From the NCBI GenBank assembly GCA_020722765.1, contig DYKD01000011.1, forward strand, positions 1-60,649: a DNA stretch of 60,649 nt. Reading direction: 5' to 3'. The position numbers and the translations under genes are program-made. Numbering within the stretch: the first letter of the stretch is position 1; every line of letters begins with the position of its first letter. The notes below the pieces were generated by a model. That model had not been told where the DNA came from and made no database searches. It saw only the letters and a list, made by a program, of their open reading frames with translations. Source of the DNA: Brevinema andersonii (lineage in GTDB: Bacteria; Spirochaetota; DYKD01). Shown in pieces: positions 16,196-24,591 of this stretch.

Positions 16196-17776
16196 TCATG
16201 CAGCACCAGACTCTTCCATGCCGTACATTTGTCCATACCTGTCCAAGACCCTGAATTGTATGGCTTCACTGAGATGATAGATATTCAGGTCTTCCGCATT
16301 GTCCAAATCCGCAATCGTCCTTGCCACTTTCAGTATTTTGAAGTATGCCCTTAAGCTTAATCCCAATTTCTCTATGGTTTTGTTAAGGAATGACTGCATT
16401 TCTGGTGTCAATTTACAGTAAGAATAGACATCATCATTGGAAAGCTGTGAATTGAATCTTACGCCGTTTTTACTGTTTCGCTCTTTCTGTTTCTGAACCG
16501 CGGCATTAATCCTTTCCTGCATGGATTTTGATGAGTAGTAATCATCCCGTTCCTTGGTATTCAGACGGGAAACATCAACACGTGGTACATTGACATGGAT
16601 ATCGATTCTGTCCAGTATAGGTCCGGAAATTTTCTGGTAATATTTCTGTATGGATAACTGCGAACAGGTGCAAGCCCGTTTCTCATCTCCTAGAAAACCG
16701 CAGACGCACGGATTCATAGCTGCCACAAGCAGGATATTCGCAGGGAAAGCGATTGTTCCTGAAACCCTTGAAATTGTGATCGACCTGTTTTCCAAAGGTT
16801 CCCTAAGGGCTTGAATGACGTTCTTATTGAATTCAGGAAACTCGTCAAGAAAAAGCACGCCATTGTGAGCCAATGAAATCTCGCCACAACGGATATTTGT
16901 TCCGCCACCAATCAAGGCAGGTTCAGAAGAACTGTGATGGGGATCCCTAAATGGACGTTTTGTAATGAAATATTTTTCCTCATTCAGCAATCCTCTGGAA
17001 CTATATATCCGGGTCGTTTCCAAAGCTTCCTCGAAAGTCAATCCTGGCATGATGCCTGGAATACGTCCTGCAAGCATAGTCTTACCAGAACCTGGAGGAC
17101 CTATCATGAGGATATTGTGTCTTCCTGCCACAGCCACCTCTATAGCACGTTTCACCTCGTGTTGTCCAATGATATCACTGAAATCTTTTATCGTATCTAT
17201 AAAATCATTGTTTTCTTTTATGATTTCCTCATATTCCCTAACAGGGGAAATTGTTTTTTCCTGTTCGCCATTCAAGATGGCAGCCACTTCCTGCAAAGAA
17301 ATGACTGGAATGATATTGATCCCATTGATTATTGAGGCTTCTTTTCCATTTTCTCGCGGGACAAATATATTTTCAATGCCCAGTTCCTTGGCCTTAAGGA
17401 CAATAGGTAAGACCCCTTCAGCTTTCTGTATTAGACCATCCAGGGAAAGTTCTCCAATAAAAAGGTTCTGTGTTTCATCAAATTCCCCAATGAATCCAGC
17501 AGTTTTTAGAATACTGATAGCAATAGCCAGATCAAGAAATGAACCTGTTTTTCTTACATGTGCAGGTGCCAGGTTTACAGTCACCCGTCCCATAGGGAAC
17601 TTGAATCCTGAATTGATTATTGATGATTTGACCCTGTCTTTGGCTTCTTTTACAGCATTATCAGGCAGACCAATCATATTGAATTTGTTAAGACTTCGTT
17701 TATAAATATCTGTTTCTACATGGATTAACGCCCCATCAATACCCTCTGTAATAGCTGAAATGACCTTACATATCAT
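16196..17776 (-). CDS. comM: ComM/YifB family AAA+ ATPase (Mg-chelatase-like)
   Basis: 526 aa from ATG 17776, which has AAGGAG upstream; the frame is open to 17845. N-terminal ChlI domain (FNMIGLPDNAVKEAKDRVKS, INLAPAHVRKTGS-type segment seen as VNLAPAHVRKTGSFLDLAIA), central AAA+ domain with Walker A GPPGSGKT near residue 225 and Walker B VLFLDEFPEF, and C-terminal Mg_chelatase_C. In Vibrio and Haemophilus ComM is a hexameric helicase that promotes branch migration during natural transformation; the family is very widespread, so competence here is not implied. Stop is TGA at 16196-16198. Confidence 0.93.
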   Translation of the reverse strand: MICKVISAITEGIDGALIHVETDIYKRSLNKFNMIGLPDNAVKEAKDRVKSSIINSGFKFPMGRVTVNLAPAHVRKTGSFLDLAIAISILKTAGFIGEFDETQNLFIGELSLDGLIQKAEGVLPIVLKAKELGIENIFVPRENGKEASIINGINIIPVISLQEVAAILNGEQEKTISPVREYEEIIKENNDFIDTIKDFSDIIGQHEVKRAIEVAVAGRHNILMIGPPGSGKTMLAGRIPGIMPGLTFEEALETTRIYSSRGLLNEEKYFITKRPFRDPHHSSSEPALIGGGTNIRCGEISLAHNGVLFLDEFPEFNKNVIQALREPLENRSITISRVSGTIAFPANILLVAAMNPCVCGFLGDEKRACTCSQLSIQKYYQKISGPILDRIDIHVNVPRVDVSRLNTKERDDYYSSKSMQERINAAVQKQKERNSKNGVRFNSQLSNDDVYSYCKLTPEMQSFLNKTIEKLGLSLRAYFKILKVARTIADLDNAEDLNIYHLSEAIQFRVLDRYGQMYGMEESGAA

Positions 17777-17902
17777 TTTTTTCTCCTTCGTGTTTAAATC
17801 TTTAGATATATAACAACTTGTATACAAAAAATGTCCTGAAAACAAACTTTTTTTGGGAAAACAGGAGTAAAAAAGAGTATATTTATGATGAGAGGTGATT
17901 TC

Positions 17903-19372
17903 ATGGATGATACATCCAGTCAGAACAAACAGGTTATCAAATTTAAGACATCAAAACTTACCAAGGACGAAGAGCAGAAATATACAGAAACTTTGCAGAA
18001 TTACCTCGCCACATTCAATAAAAGCGACTTGTTCCAACCATTGGAATATAGCCTAAAAGAGATCCTGGAAAATGCGAAAAAAGCGAACCTGAAAAGGATT
18101 TATTTCACTGAAAAGAAACTGAACATCAACAATATAATGGATTATGAGAATGGGATGGTCCAATTCCGGGATGAAATGAGTGTGAATTTAGAGCATTATG
18201 AGAACCAGCTTGAAAAGTTCAACCTCTATGTAAAACTCTTCTATTATGTGAAGGAAAATGACATCTATATAGATGTCATCAATAATACCAAGATTTTGGA
18301 TGAGGAATATTCACGGATTACAGAACGGATCAGAAAAGCTCATTCTATCCGAACCTTGGCAGAAGCTTTCATGCAGTTTGAAGATGATTCTGAAAGTGCA
18401 GGTCTTGGTATCATAACCATCATGCTGATGATGCGTAAGTTAGGTCTTCCTGACAACAGTTTCAATGTTTTCAGGTTAGAAGAAAAAGGGGAGACACTGA
18501 CTCGTCTTAAAGTGCCTCTTAATGCCATTACTGATACACAGGCAGAAGACCTGGCAACCAAGATTGCTGAAGAAATCGACATGATACCGAAATTTCCTGA
18601 TAATATCAGGGAATTGGAAAAGATGATTATTGATCCAGAAATCCATTTTGCAGAGCTCTCAAAAGTAATAATGCGGGATCCAGGGGTTACGGCAGATCTT
18701 TTGAAGATAGTCAATTCTGTGCAGTTCATGTTGCCCAACAAGGTGAGTAATATCAACCAGGCTGTGGCCTTGATCGGTAAAAAAGGACTACGGGATCTTC
18801 TTTACTCGTATGGAGCTCAGAAGATCATGAATGAAAAATATAACACACTGCAATCCTTCTGGGTTCATTCTTCCAAGACAGCTTTTTATGCATACTCGCT
18901 CGCACGTAATCTTCGACTGACACAAATCATTGATGATGTCTATGTTGCTGGAATCCTTCATGATATTGGAAAAATCATAATCAATTATTTCACACCAGGA
19001 TTGCTTGACAAACTCCGTTCTTTCTGCAAGGAAAAAGGGCTTACTGTCAATTTTCTGGAGGACTTATCAATAGGGTTTTCTCATGCAAAAATCGGTTCAA
19101 TGGTCGCCAAAAAGTGGCTTGTTCCTGAACATGTTGTTTCTGCCATTGAATTCCATCATACCCCGCTTCTAGCTCCAGAAAAGAACAAATTGCTTGTTTT
19201 TACTGTCTATACTGCAGATTTTATGATTGGCATGGAAGAAGGAACAAAGGATTTCAATGATTTCCATCTGGATGTGTTGTCAGGTCTGAATATTCCAAAT
19301 ATTGATTCATTTAAATTGTTATGGAGCAAGATTCAGAAACTTTATAAGGAACAGGAAGAACGTTTTAAATAA
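17903..19372 (+). CDS. HDOD domain regulator with N-terminal histidine-kinase-like ATPase domain
   Basis: 489 aa from ATG 17903 (GAGGTGA 7 nt upstream; earlier ATGs at 17885/17888 lack one). Residues about 40-210 resemble a GHKL/HATPase fold: N-box-like SLKEILENAKKAN (E53, N57), G1-like IYIDVINNTKI (121-131) and G2-like SAGLGIITI (165-173). Residues about 220-480 are HDOD (NIRELEKMIIDPEIHFAELS; VIMRDPGVTADLLKIVNS; LHDIGKIIINYF; IEFHHTP). HDOD proteins act in signalling and stress or motility control. The ATPase signature is degenerate, and I call it by pattern only. Ends convergently with queC, overlapping 8 nt. Confidence 0.78.
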   Translation: MDDTSSQNKQVIKFKTSKLTKDEEQKYTETLQNYLATFNKSDLFQPLEYSLKEILENAKKANLKRIYFTEKKLNINNIMDYENGMVQFRDEMSVNLEHYENQLEKFNLYVKLFYYVKENDIYIDVINNTKILDEEYSRITERIRKAHSIRTLAEAFMQFEDDSESAGLGIITIMLMMRKLGLPDNSFNVFRLEEKGETLTRLKVPLNAITDTQAEDLATKIAEEIDMIPKFPDNIRELEKMIIDPEIHFAELSKVIMRDPGVTADLLKIVNSVQFMLPNKVSNINQAVALIGKKGLRDLLYSYGAQKIMNEKYNTLQSFWVHSSKTAFYAYSLARNLRLTQIIDDVYVAGILHDIGKIIINYFTPGLLDKLRSFCKEKGLTVNFLEDLSIGFSHAKIGSMVAKKWLVPEHVVSAIEFHHTPLLAPEKNKLLVFTVYTADFMIGMEEGTKDFNDFHLDVLSGLNIPNIDSFKLLWSKIQKLYKEQEERFK

Positions 19373-20045
19373 GATTTTTTCGGGAATAGGGGAGCGGATC
19401 CTCTTTTTTGGCGATTTTGAACCCTTTTAATCTTAATTGACAACTGTCACAGATTCCACACGCTTTCCTGCTTTCGCCATAACAGGACCAACTCAATTCA
19501 AAGGGGACTTTTAATCCAATCCCCTTTTTTACGATACTGGCCTTTGACATGTTGATGAGTGGTGTCTCAATCTTTATGCCTGATCCAGGTTTGGTCCCTT
19601 CTTTTATCAGTTGATTGTAAGCCTTGTAGTAGCTTTTCCTGCAGTCAGGATATCCTGAACCGTCCTCTTCAACTGCACCTATGAATATCCTTTTTGCGCC
19701 AATCACTTCTGCCCAAGAAACAGCAATAGCTATGATATTACTGTTTCTAAAAGGTACATAGGTAATGGGGATTTTTTTTGAAGGTTTGGCATGTCCCTTT
19801 GGAATGGAAAGGTTCCTGTCTGTAAGCGCAGAACCGCCGATTTTTGAAAGATGGGAGATGTCGATCACAAGCCGGTTTTGGATTTTGTAATGGTTACAGA
19901 TGTCATGGAAAGCCTTGAGTTCACGTTTTTGAGTGCGTTGCCCATAGTTCACATGTAATGCTGATACGTCATATTTTTTTCTAGCAATGGCAAGTGTTAC
20001 AAGACTGTCCATACCTCCAGATAGGAGTGTGATGGCTTTCTGCAT
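19365..20045 (-). CDS. queC: 7-cyano-7-deazaguanine synthase
   Basis: Converts 7-carboxy-7-deazaguanine to preQ0 with ATP and ammonia, on the path to tRNA queuosine. 226 aa. PP-loop ATP pyrophosphatase motif LLSGGMDSLVTLAIA (8-22), LHVNYGQRTQKRELKAF, VPFRNSN, VEEDGSGYPDCR, and the zinc-binding C-terminus WSCYGESRKACGICDSCQLR with four Cys. AGGAG precedes the ATG. It lies 27 nt downstream of a tRNA-Arg gene on the same strand and probably shares its promoter. No queD, queE or queF in the window. Confidence 0.96.
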   Translation of the reverse strand: MQKAITLLSGGMDSLVTLAIARKKYDVSALHVNYGQRTQKRELKAFHDICNHYKIQNRLVIDISHLSKIGGSALTDRNLSIPKGHAKPSKKIPITYVPFRNSNIIAIAVSWAEVIGAKRIFIGAVEEDGSGYPDCRKSYYKAYNQLIKEGTKPGSGIKIETPLINMSKASIVKKGIGLKVPFELSWSCYGESRKACGICDSCQLRLKGFKIAKKEDPLPYSRKNLI

Positions 20046-20072
20046 TGAGGAATCTCCTGGAAAGTAAAAAAA

Positions 20073-20146
20073 TGAGCCTGGCGCGAATTGAACGCGCGAC
20101 CTCAGGATTAGGAATCCAGCGCTCTATCCACCTGAGCTACAGGCTC
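20073..20146 (-). tRNA. tRNA-Arg (anticodon CCT)
   Basis: 74-nt cloverleaf: acceptor GAGCCTG/CAGGCTC, D-stem GCTC/GAGC, anticodon loop TTCCTAA, T-stem GCGCG/CGCGC with loop TTCAATT, discriminator A. The anticodon stem has a T-T mismatch at its second pair (28:42). CCA is not encoded. Seven T residues follow the 3' end, a possible partial terminator before queC. Confidence 0.93.
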
Positions 20147-20157
20147 ATTAAGGTTTG

Positions 20158-20186
20158 AATATAAACAAAAAAAAAGGTTCTGTCAA
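20158..20186 (-). promoter_or_regulatory. Promoter of tRNA-Arg and queC
   Basis: Minus strand TTGACA (20186-20181), 17-bp spacer, TATATT (20163-20158); predicted +1 near 20151, five bases before the mature tRNA 5' end. Confidence 0.78.
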
Positions 20187-20201
20187 GTAAATGGCATAGT
20201 T

Positions 20202-20230
20202 TTGACAACTTGCATTATTATCCTTATTAT
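20202..20230 (+). promoter_or_regulatory. Promoter of the S55-protein operon, predicted leaderless
   Basis: TTGACA (20202-20207), 17-bp spacer, TATTAT (20225-20230), then seven bases and ATG at 20238. The predicted +1 is at 20237-20238. It is divergent from the tRNA-Arg promoter, with 15 bp between the -35 boxes. Confidence 0.75.
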
Positions 20231-20237
20231 AACACTC

Positions 20238-21998
20238 ATGAATAAGATACTGTTTCTAATAGCCTTCGTGTGTCTGCCAATATTTCTTCAAGCTCAGGAA
20301 ATCATGCTCCCTGACGATATCCAACCTGGAATGAAAGGATATGGGCTTACTGTTTTTCAAGGTGATAAAATTGAAAGATTTGATGCTGAAATACTGGGAG
20401 TCATGAAAAATGTACGTACAAAAGGGGATATCATATTGGCTCGTCTGGCAGGAGGTCCACTCGAAAAAACCGGTGTTATTGCAGGGATGAGCGGTAGTCC
20501 AGTCTATATAAGCAACAAGCTTATTGGAGCTGTGGCTTTCTCTTGGGCTTTTTCAAAGGAACCTATTGCAGGCATTACACCTATAAACGATATGTTAGGC
20601 GTTTTGGACTATCAAGCTCCAACAAATACTTTTAAAGATCCTGAATTTTATAAAAAATATGATGTTGAGAGGAAAACTGAAAAACGCTCAACCCAAGGCG
20701 GTTCATTGGAACGTATCTCAACGCCTCTTGTTTTTAGCGGTATTGACGACCGTCTTTTGGCATCATTAAAGGATTACTGGAATGATGAAGGATTCATTCC
20801 TGTGCAGGGAGGCACCTCTGCCATATCTACATTTGATCACAACAGGGAGAATCTCTTTTTGCCAGGTTCAGCTGTGGCAATCAAACTAGTCACAGGAGAC
20901 CTGAATGTCAGTGGAGTAGGGACAGTCACTTATAAAAAGGATGACAGGATCCTGATTTTTGGTCACAGGATGTTTTTTAGAGGAGCATGCAACTATCCCA
21001 TAGGTACGGCCAATATCATCTCTGTTTTTCCTGGATATCAGCTTTCCTTTAAAATTGCATCAGCAGGTGAGACTTTTGGCGTGACTGAACAGGATAGGGA
21101 ATATGCGGTTTCCTGCAGGATTGGTCCAGAACCAAGCATGGTTCCAGTCAAGGTCGTCCAGCATTATTCTGGAAAGTCAGTCGAATATAAATACAATATC
21201 ATAGATGACTATCTCTATTTTCACAGTTATTTGGCTACTTGCATAGCAAATTCAATAATCCATGACAAGGCACCACTCGAAAAAAACAGTTATTTCATTA
21301 AAATGAAAGTCACTCTCAGTGATGGGAATATTGTTGAATGGAAAAACATGTATTCAGAGCTTACTACCTCAGTCAACCTGATGAGTACGCTCATGGATCT
21401 CAGTAGACCAATCATACAAATCATGCTTAACCAGTTCAAATCCGTATCCATACGAAGCATAGATGTGGAAATTGACCAGTCTGACAGGATCAGTGTGGCA
21501 GTTCTTAAGAATATGAGGCTTAACACCGCAGGGGACATCTTTCCTGGAGATGAGATTTCCCTTACCCTGACAATGGCCAATTATCAGGGTGCTGAATGGA
21601 CGACCAACGTCTCTGTCCAATTGCCATCTCACCTCACACCAGGGCCTGTCATGCTTTTTGCTACAAGTGGCAGGGAAGACAGGATGGGAGATGAGATTTT
21701 AGCATCTGCAGCCATGATTCCACGGACATACGAACAGTTGCTTGATAGTGTTGAAGAGTTCCCTATGAACAACGAGATTGTGATTTGGGGAGTGACTCGT
21801 GAGCCTGGTTTGGTCATCAATGGTGAACGGTTCCATAACCTCCCTCAATCCCGCTTTTCTGTAATGAAGAATGACAAGGAAGACTCGTCAGCCTCAATGG
21901 TGATGCGGTTCAGAAAAAAAATCCCCACAGGACATTATATCTTTGACATGAGAAAACTTATGATCAATGTGAAAAGTCCTAAATTCTGGAGAGAATGA
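20238..21998 (+). CDS. Exported SpoIVB peptidase S55-like domain protein
   Basis: 586 aa from ATG 20238; signal peptide MNKILFLIAFVCLPIFLQAQ. Residues 28-115 match the S55-like signature: DIQPGMKGYGLTVFQGDKIE, ILARLAGGPLEKTGVIAGMS and GMSGSPVYISNKLIGAVAFS with GMSGSP at 83-88. Residues 205-290 add LPGSAVAIKLVTGDLNVSGV and ILIFGHRMFF with His243. In Bacillus SpoIVB the GH motif precedes the GMSGSP serine motif; here the order is reversed, as I recall for related exported proteins of Acidobacteria. The C-terminal half is beta-rich and unassigned. No Shine-Dalgarno: the -10 box ends 7 nt before the ATG. Protease activity is not shown. The next gene overlaps by ATGA. Confidence 0.8.
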   Translation: MNKILFLIAFVCLPIFLQAQEIMLPDDIQPGMKGYGLTVFQGDKIERFDAEILGVMKNVRTKGDIILARLAGGPLEKTGVIAGMSGSPVYISNKLIGAVAFSWAFSKEPIAGITPINDMLGVLDYQAPTNTFKDPEFYKKYDVERKTEKRSTQGGSLERISTPLVFSGIDDRLLASLKDYWNDEGFIPVQGGTSAISTFDHNRENLFLPGSAVAIKLVTGDLNVSGVGTVTYKKDDRILIFGHRMFFRGACNYPIGTANIISVFPGYQLSFKIASAGETFGVTEQDREYAVSCRIGPEPSMVPVKVVQHYSGKSVEYKYNIIDDYLYFHSYLATCIANSIIHDKAPLEKNSYFIKMKVTLSDGNIVEWKNMYSELTTSVNLMSTLMDLSRPIIQIMLNQFKSVSIRSIDVEIDQSDRISVAVLKNMRLNTAGDIFPGDEISLTLTMANYQGAEWTTNVSVQLPSHLTPGPVMLFATSGREDRMGDEILASAAMIPRTYEQLLDSVEEFPMNNEIVIWGVTREPGLVINGERFHNLPQSRFSVMKNDKEDSSASMVMRFRKKIPTGHYIFDMRKLMINVKSPKFWRE

Positions 21999-24067
21999 TG
22001 AAACTGACAACACGGTCCTTGATTTATCTTTTACTATGTTTCCAATTTCCCCTTTCTGCTGTCACAACAAAATATGTGGAACATAATTCCTATTTCCAGT
22101 TTGTGGGAGGCCAGTTTAACGGAATTTCACTGGATGACCAAGGATTTCTTCTTCTTTCTCCTTCCTTCAACTCTATCCATGGCTTCTCTGAAAGTTTTGT
22201 CTGGAAAATGGCAGAGACTTCCAAGGGCGATATTCTCTGTGCCACAGGAAACGATGGAAAAATCAGAATCATATCAGGAACAAATTCAAAGGTCTTCCAC
22301 AGCTTCGAATCAAGCCAAGTTACTGCCATTGCCATAGACAAGGATGATACGGTCTATGCAGGGGTTTCCCCTTCGGGAACAGTTTACAGGATTTCAGCAG
22401 ATGGGAAAAGTTCGAAAGTCCACCTTATTTCCGAATCAAGCCACATTTGGGATTTGAAAATCGATTCCAAAGGGAATCTGTTTGTGGCAGCAGGGGATGA
22501 TGCGCAACTTTTGAAAGTGGACAGGGCAGGAAAGAAAGAATCAGTATTCAAACCTGCTGAAGGGAATTTTGTGAGTCTGGCGATTGATAAGCATGACAAC
22601 GTCTATGTCGCAGGAGCTGATAGCGGACTTGTCTATAAGGTGACTCCCTCAGGGGAAAAGAGTGTTGTTTTCGATACGGGAAGCCAGGAAATCACAGCTA
22701 TCGAAATAGATACAGCAGGAAACCTTTATGTAGCCACAAGTCCTGGTGCAAGTTCCCAGCTTTTTGTAAAACCGCAGGAACAGAAACAGGAATTGAAACC
22801 TCAGGCTACCTCCATTTTTGAAGAAGAAAAATTCACATCCTTCCAGACTAAGAAAAAAGCGATGAATACGGTCTATAAGGTAAATTCCAACCTTGATTTT
22901 ACAAAGATTATTGAGTTGGAAAATATCGTTTTTCTCTCACTTGTGAAAGATTCTGATGACAATATCTTTGTTGGATGTGGTAATAATGGTGATATTTTCA
23001 AGATTTCCAAAGATGAACTTGTCACAAAAATATTCAATATTGACTCTTCCCAGGTGCTTTCCCTCCTGATTTCCAAAAAAAAGAGACTTTATGCAGGAAC
23101 TGGAAATCTCGGCAGTGTCTACATGGTTGACCCGGTATATGCGAAATCCGGTTCCTATTATTCGGAAATAATTGATGCAGGCTTTCTTGCCGTCCCAGGT
23201 AGCCTTTCCTGGGTTGCTGAAACTCCCCCTGGTACTTCTGTGAAGTTCCAGACGCGTAGTGGCAATTCCAGCATACCAGACCCTTTCTGGAGTCAATGGT
23301 CTGATGATGTTACGATTCCTGGGAAATCAATACAAAGCCCACGAGCCAGGTTTTTTCAGTATAGACTGACACTTATGTCTGAAAAAAACAACAGCACTCC
23401 AAAAGTCACTTCCATAAACCTATCCTACAGGCAGAACAATCAAAAACCTGTCATTCAATCTGTAAATATGGAGTTCCCAGGGGAGAAGACAGACCCCAAA
23501 AAGATTACCAAAATCAAGCAACCTTTGGCTAAGAATGAAAGGCGGCTTTACTGGGAAGCTACGGATCCAAACGAGGATGAGCTTCTCTATTCAGTTTTTT
23601 TCAAGGATCAGGCTTTCCCCCAATGGATGCTTCTCAAAGATGGGATCAAGGATACTTCTTATGTTTTTGATTCACTTGTTCTTCCAGATGGGTATTATCA
23701 TTTCAAAGTTGTAGCATCAGATATGCCTTCAAACACTGTGGAAGACGCCCTATCCGCAGAGATCTCAACATCCCTGCTTGTGATTGATAACGCTCCGCCT
23801 GCATTGCAAAATGTCAAGGTTGAAAAGCAGGGTGAGAGTAGAGTTAAGATATCTGGAACGGCAGCAGACCTGTTTTCTGATGTCCAATCAGTGGAATATT
23901 CCTATAACACTTCAAGTTGGGTCTTTATTCTTCCAGAAGACAGGATTTTTGACTCAAAAACAGAAGTTTTCTCGTTTGCTATGGATCGAACCAAAGGCAT
24001 GGAAATATTGATATTAAGGCTTACAGACAAAAACGGTAACAGCGTTACATACAAGGTCAAACTTTGA
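21995..24067 (+). CDS. Exported beta-propeller protein with C-terminal Ig-like region
   Basis: 690 aa (ATG 21995; the next codon is also ATG, at 21998, with better spacing to GGAGAG). Signal peptide then, over residues about 60-400, NHL/SMP-30-like propeller repeats of the form DSKGNLFVAAGDDAQLLKVD, DKHDNVYVAGADSGLVYKVT, DTAGNLYVATSPGAS and KKKRLYAGTGNLGSVYMVDP. After about 410 come fibronectin/Ig-like strands (VTSINLSYRQN, YYHFKVVASDMPSNTVEDAL) and ENGNSVTYKVKL-like ending. Likely periplasmic or surface. It overlaps the S55-like gene by 4 nt (ATGA), so the two products are translationally coupled and probably act together. Function unknown. Confidence 0.8.
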   Translation: MMKLTTRSLIYLLLCFQFPLSAVTTKYVEHNSYFQFVGGQFNGISLDDQGFLLLSPSFNSIHGFSESFVWKMAETSKGDILCATGNDGKIRIISGTNSKVFHSFESSQVTAIAIDKDDTVYAGVSPSGTVYRISADGKSSKVHLISESSHIWDLKIDSKGNLFVAAGDDAQLLKVDRAGKKESVFKPAEGNFVSLAIDKHDNVYVAGADSGLVYKVTPSGEKSVVFDTGSQEITAIEIDTAGNLYVATSPGASSQLFVKPQEQKQELKPQATSIFEEEKFTSFQTKKKAMNTVYKVNSNLDFTKIIELENIVFLSLVKDSDDNIFVGCGNNGDIFKISKDELVTKIFNIDSSQVLSLLISKKKRLYAGTGNLGSVYMVDPVYAKSGSYYSEIIDAGFLAVPGSLSWVAETPPGTSVKFQTRSGNSSIPDPFWSQWSDDVTIPGKSIQSPRARFFQYRLTLMSEKNNSTPKVTSINLSYRQNNQKPVIQSVNMEFPGEKTDPKKITKIKQPLAKNERRLYWEATDPNEDELLYSVFFKDQAFPQWMLLKDGIKDTSYVFDSLVLPDGYYHFKVVASDMPSNTVEDALSAEISTSLLVIDNAPPALQNVKVEKQGESRVKISGTAADLFSDVQSVEYSYNTSSWVFILPEDRIFDSKTEVFSFAMDRTKGMEILILRLTDKNGNSVTYKVKL

Positions 24068-24096
24068 TATTTTTGTGTTTTTTTTTGAATTGATAT

Positions 24097-24102
24097 TATA
24101 TT
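24097..24102 (+). promoter_or_regulatory. Possible -10 box directly upstream of the BFN-domain gene
   Basis: TATATT at 24097-24102 followed by six bases and ATG 24109, the same geometry as at panB. The -35 is weak (TTGTGT at 24073-24078, 18-bp spacer) and the surroundings are very AT-rich, so this is a low-confidence leaderless promoter. No Shine-Dalgarno is present. Confidence 0.4.
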
Positions 24103-24108
24103 ATAATT

Positions 24109-24591
24109 ATGAAAGTCAAAGTAGAACTGAAAAATTTCGCCTTAGACACAGCTTTACAAGAACCAATTGCAGTCATGAAGGAATCAGGTGGAGAGCGTAT
24201 ATTACATCTTCCATTGAATGCTTTTGATCTGCCAAAAATACTATCTCTCCATTACAAGGTCCGTGAGGACAAGCATGACTTGCTCCACATCATTCATCGG
24301 ATGCATAACTCCAATCTTGTCAAACTTTTAAAAATCAGGATTTTCTATAAAAATGGGCTTTCCTGCATAGTCACATACAGGGTCCTTTTCCTTTTTTCAA
24401 GAAAATTCCTGCTTAACACGTCAGAAGCCCTTCTTCTTTCCCTAGTGACAGAAGTTCCTATTTATGTCTCTGATAACGTCTTTCATGCTATAAAACATGA
24501 TCAGCAGAAGCTCTCCCCCTATGACGCTGTCAAATTCAAGGAAGTCCTGGAAAAATGGGACCCAGGCAAAGCGGATGCCAATATCCAATGA
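24109..24591 (+). CDS. Bifunctional nuclease (BFN/DUF151) domain-like protein
   Basis: 160 aa, cytoplasmic. The layout follows the BFN fold: DTALQEPIAVMKESGGERIL (strand-turn-strand near the N-terminus), HDLLHIIHRMHNSNLVKLL, then a beta strand IFYKNGLSCIVTYRVLF and NTSEALLLSLVTEVPIYVSD, which mirrors the DARPSDAIALALR-x-x-PIYV element of the family. The canonical DxRPSDA acid residues are replaced (NTSEA), so catalytic activity is doubtful. It follows the propeller gene by 41 bp and overlaps the next gene by ATGA. The assignment is by pattern and could be wrong. Confidence 0.55.
   Translation: MKVKVELKNFALDTALQEPIAVMKESGGERILHLPLNAFDLPKILSLHYKVREDKHDLLHIIHRMHNSNLVKLLKIRIFYKNGLSCIVTYRVLFLFSRKFLLNTSEALLLSLVTEVPIYVSDNVFHAIKHDQQKLSPYDAVKFKEVLEKWDPGKADANIQ

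Noticed and set aside
16965-17705. 246-codon frame on the plus strand antisense to comM
   Set aside because: Shadow of a well-supported AAA+ gene; no start signal or recognisable domain.
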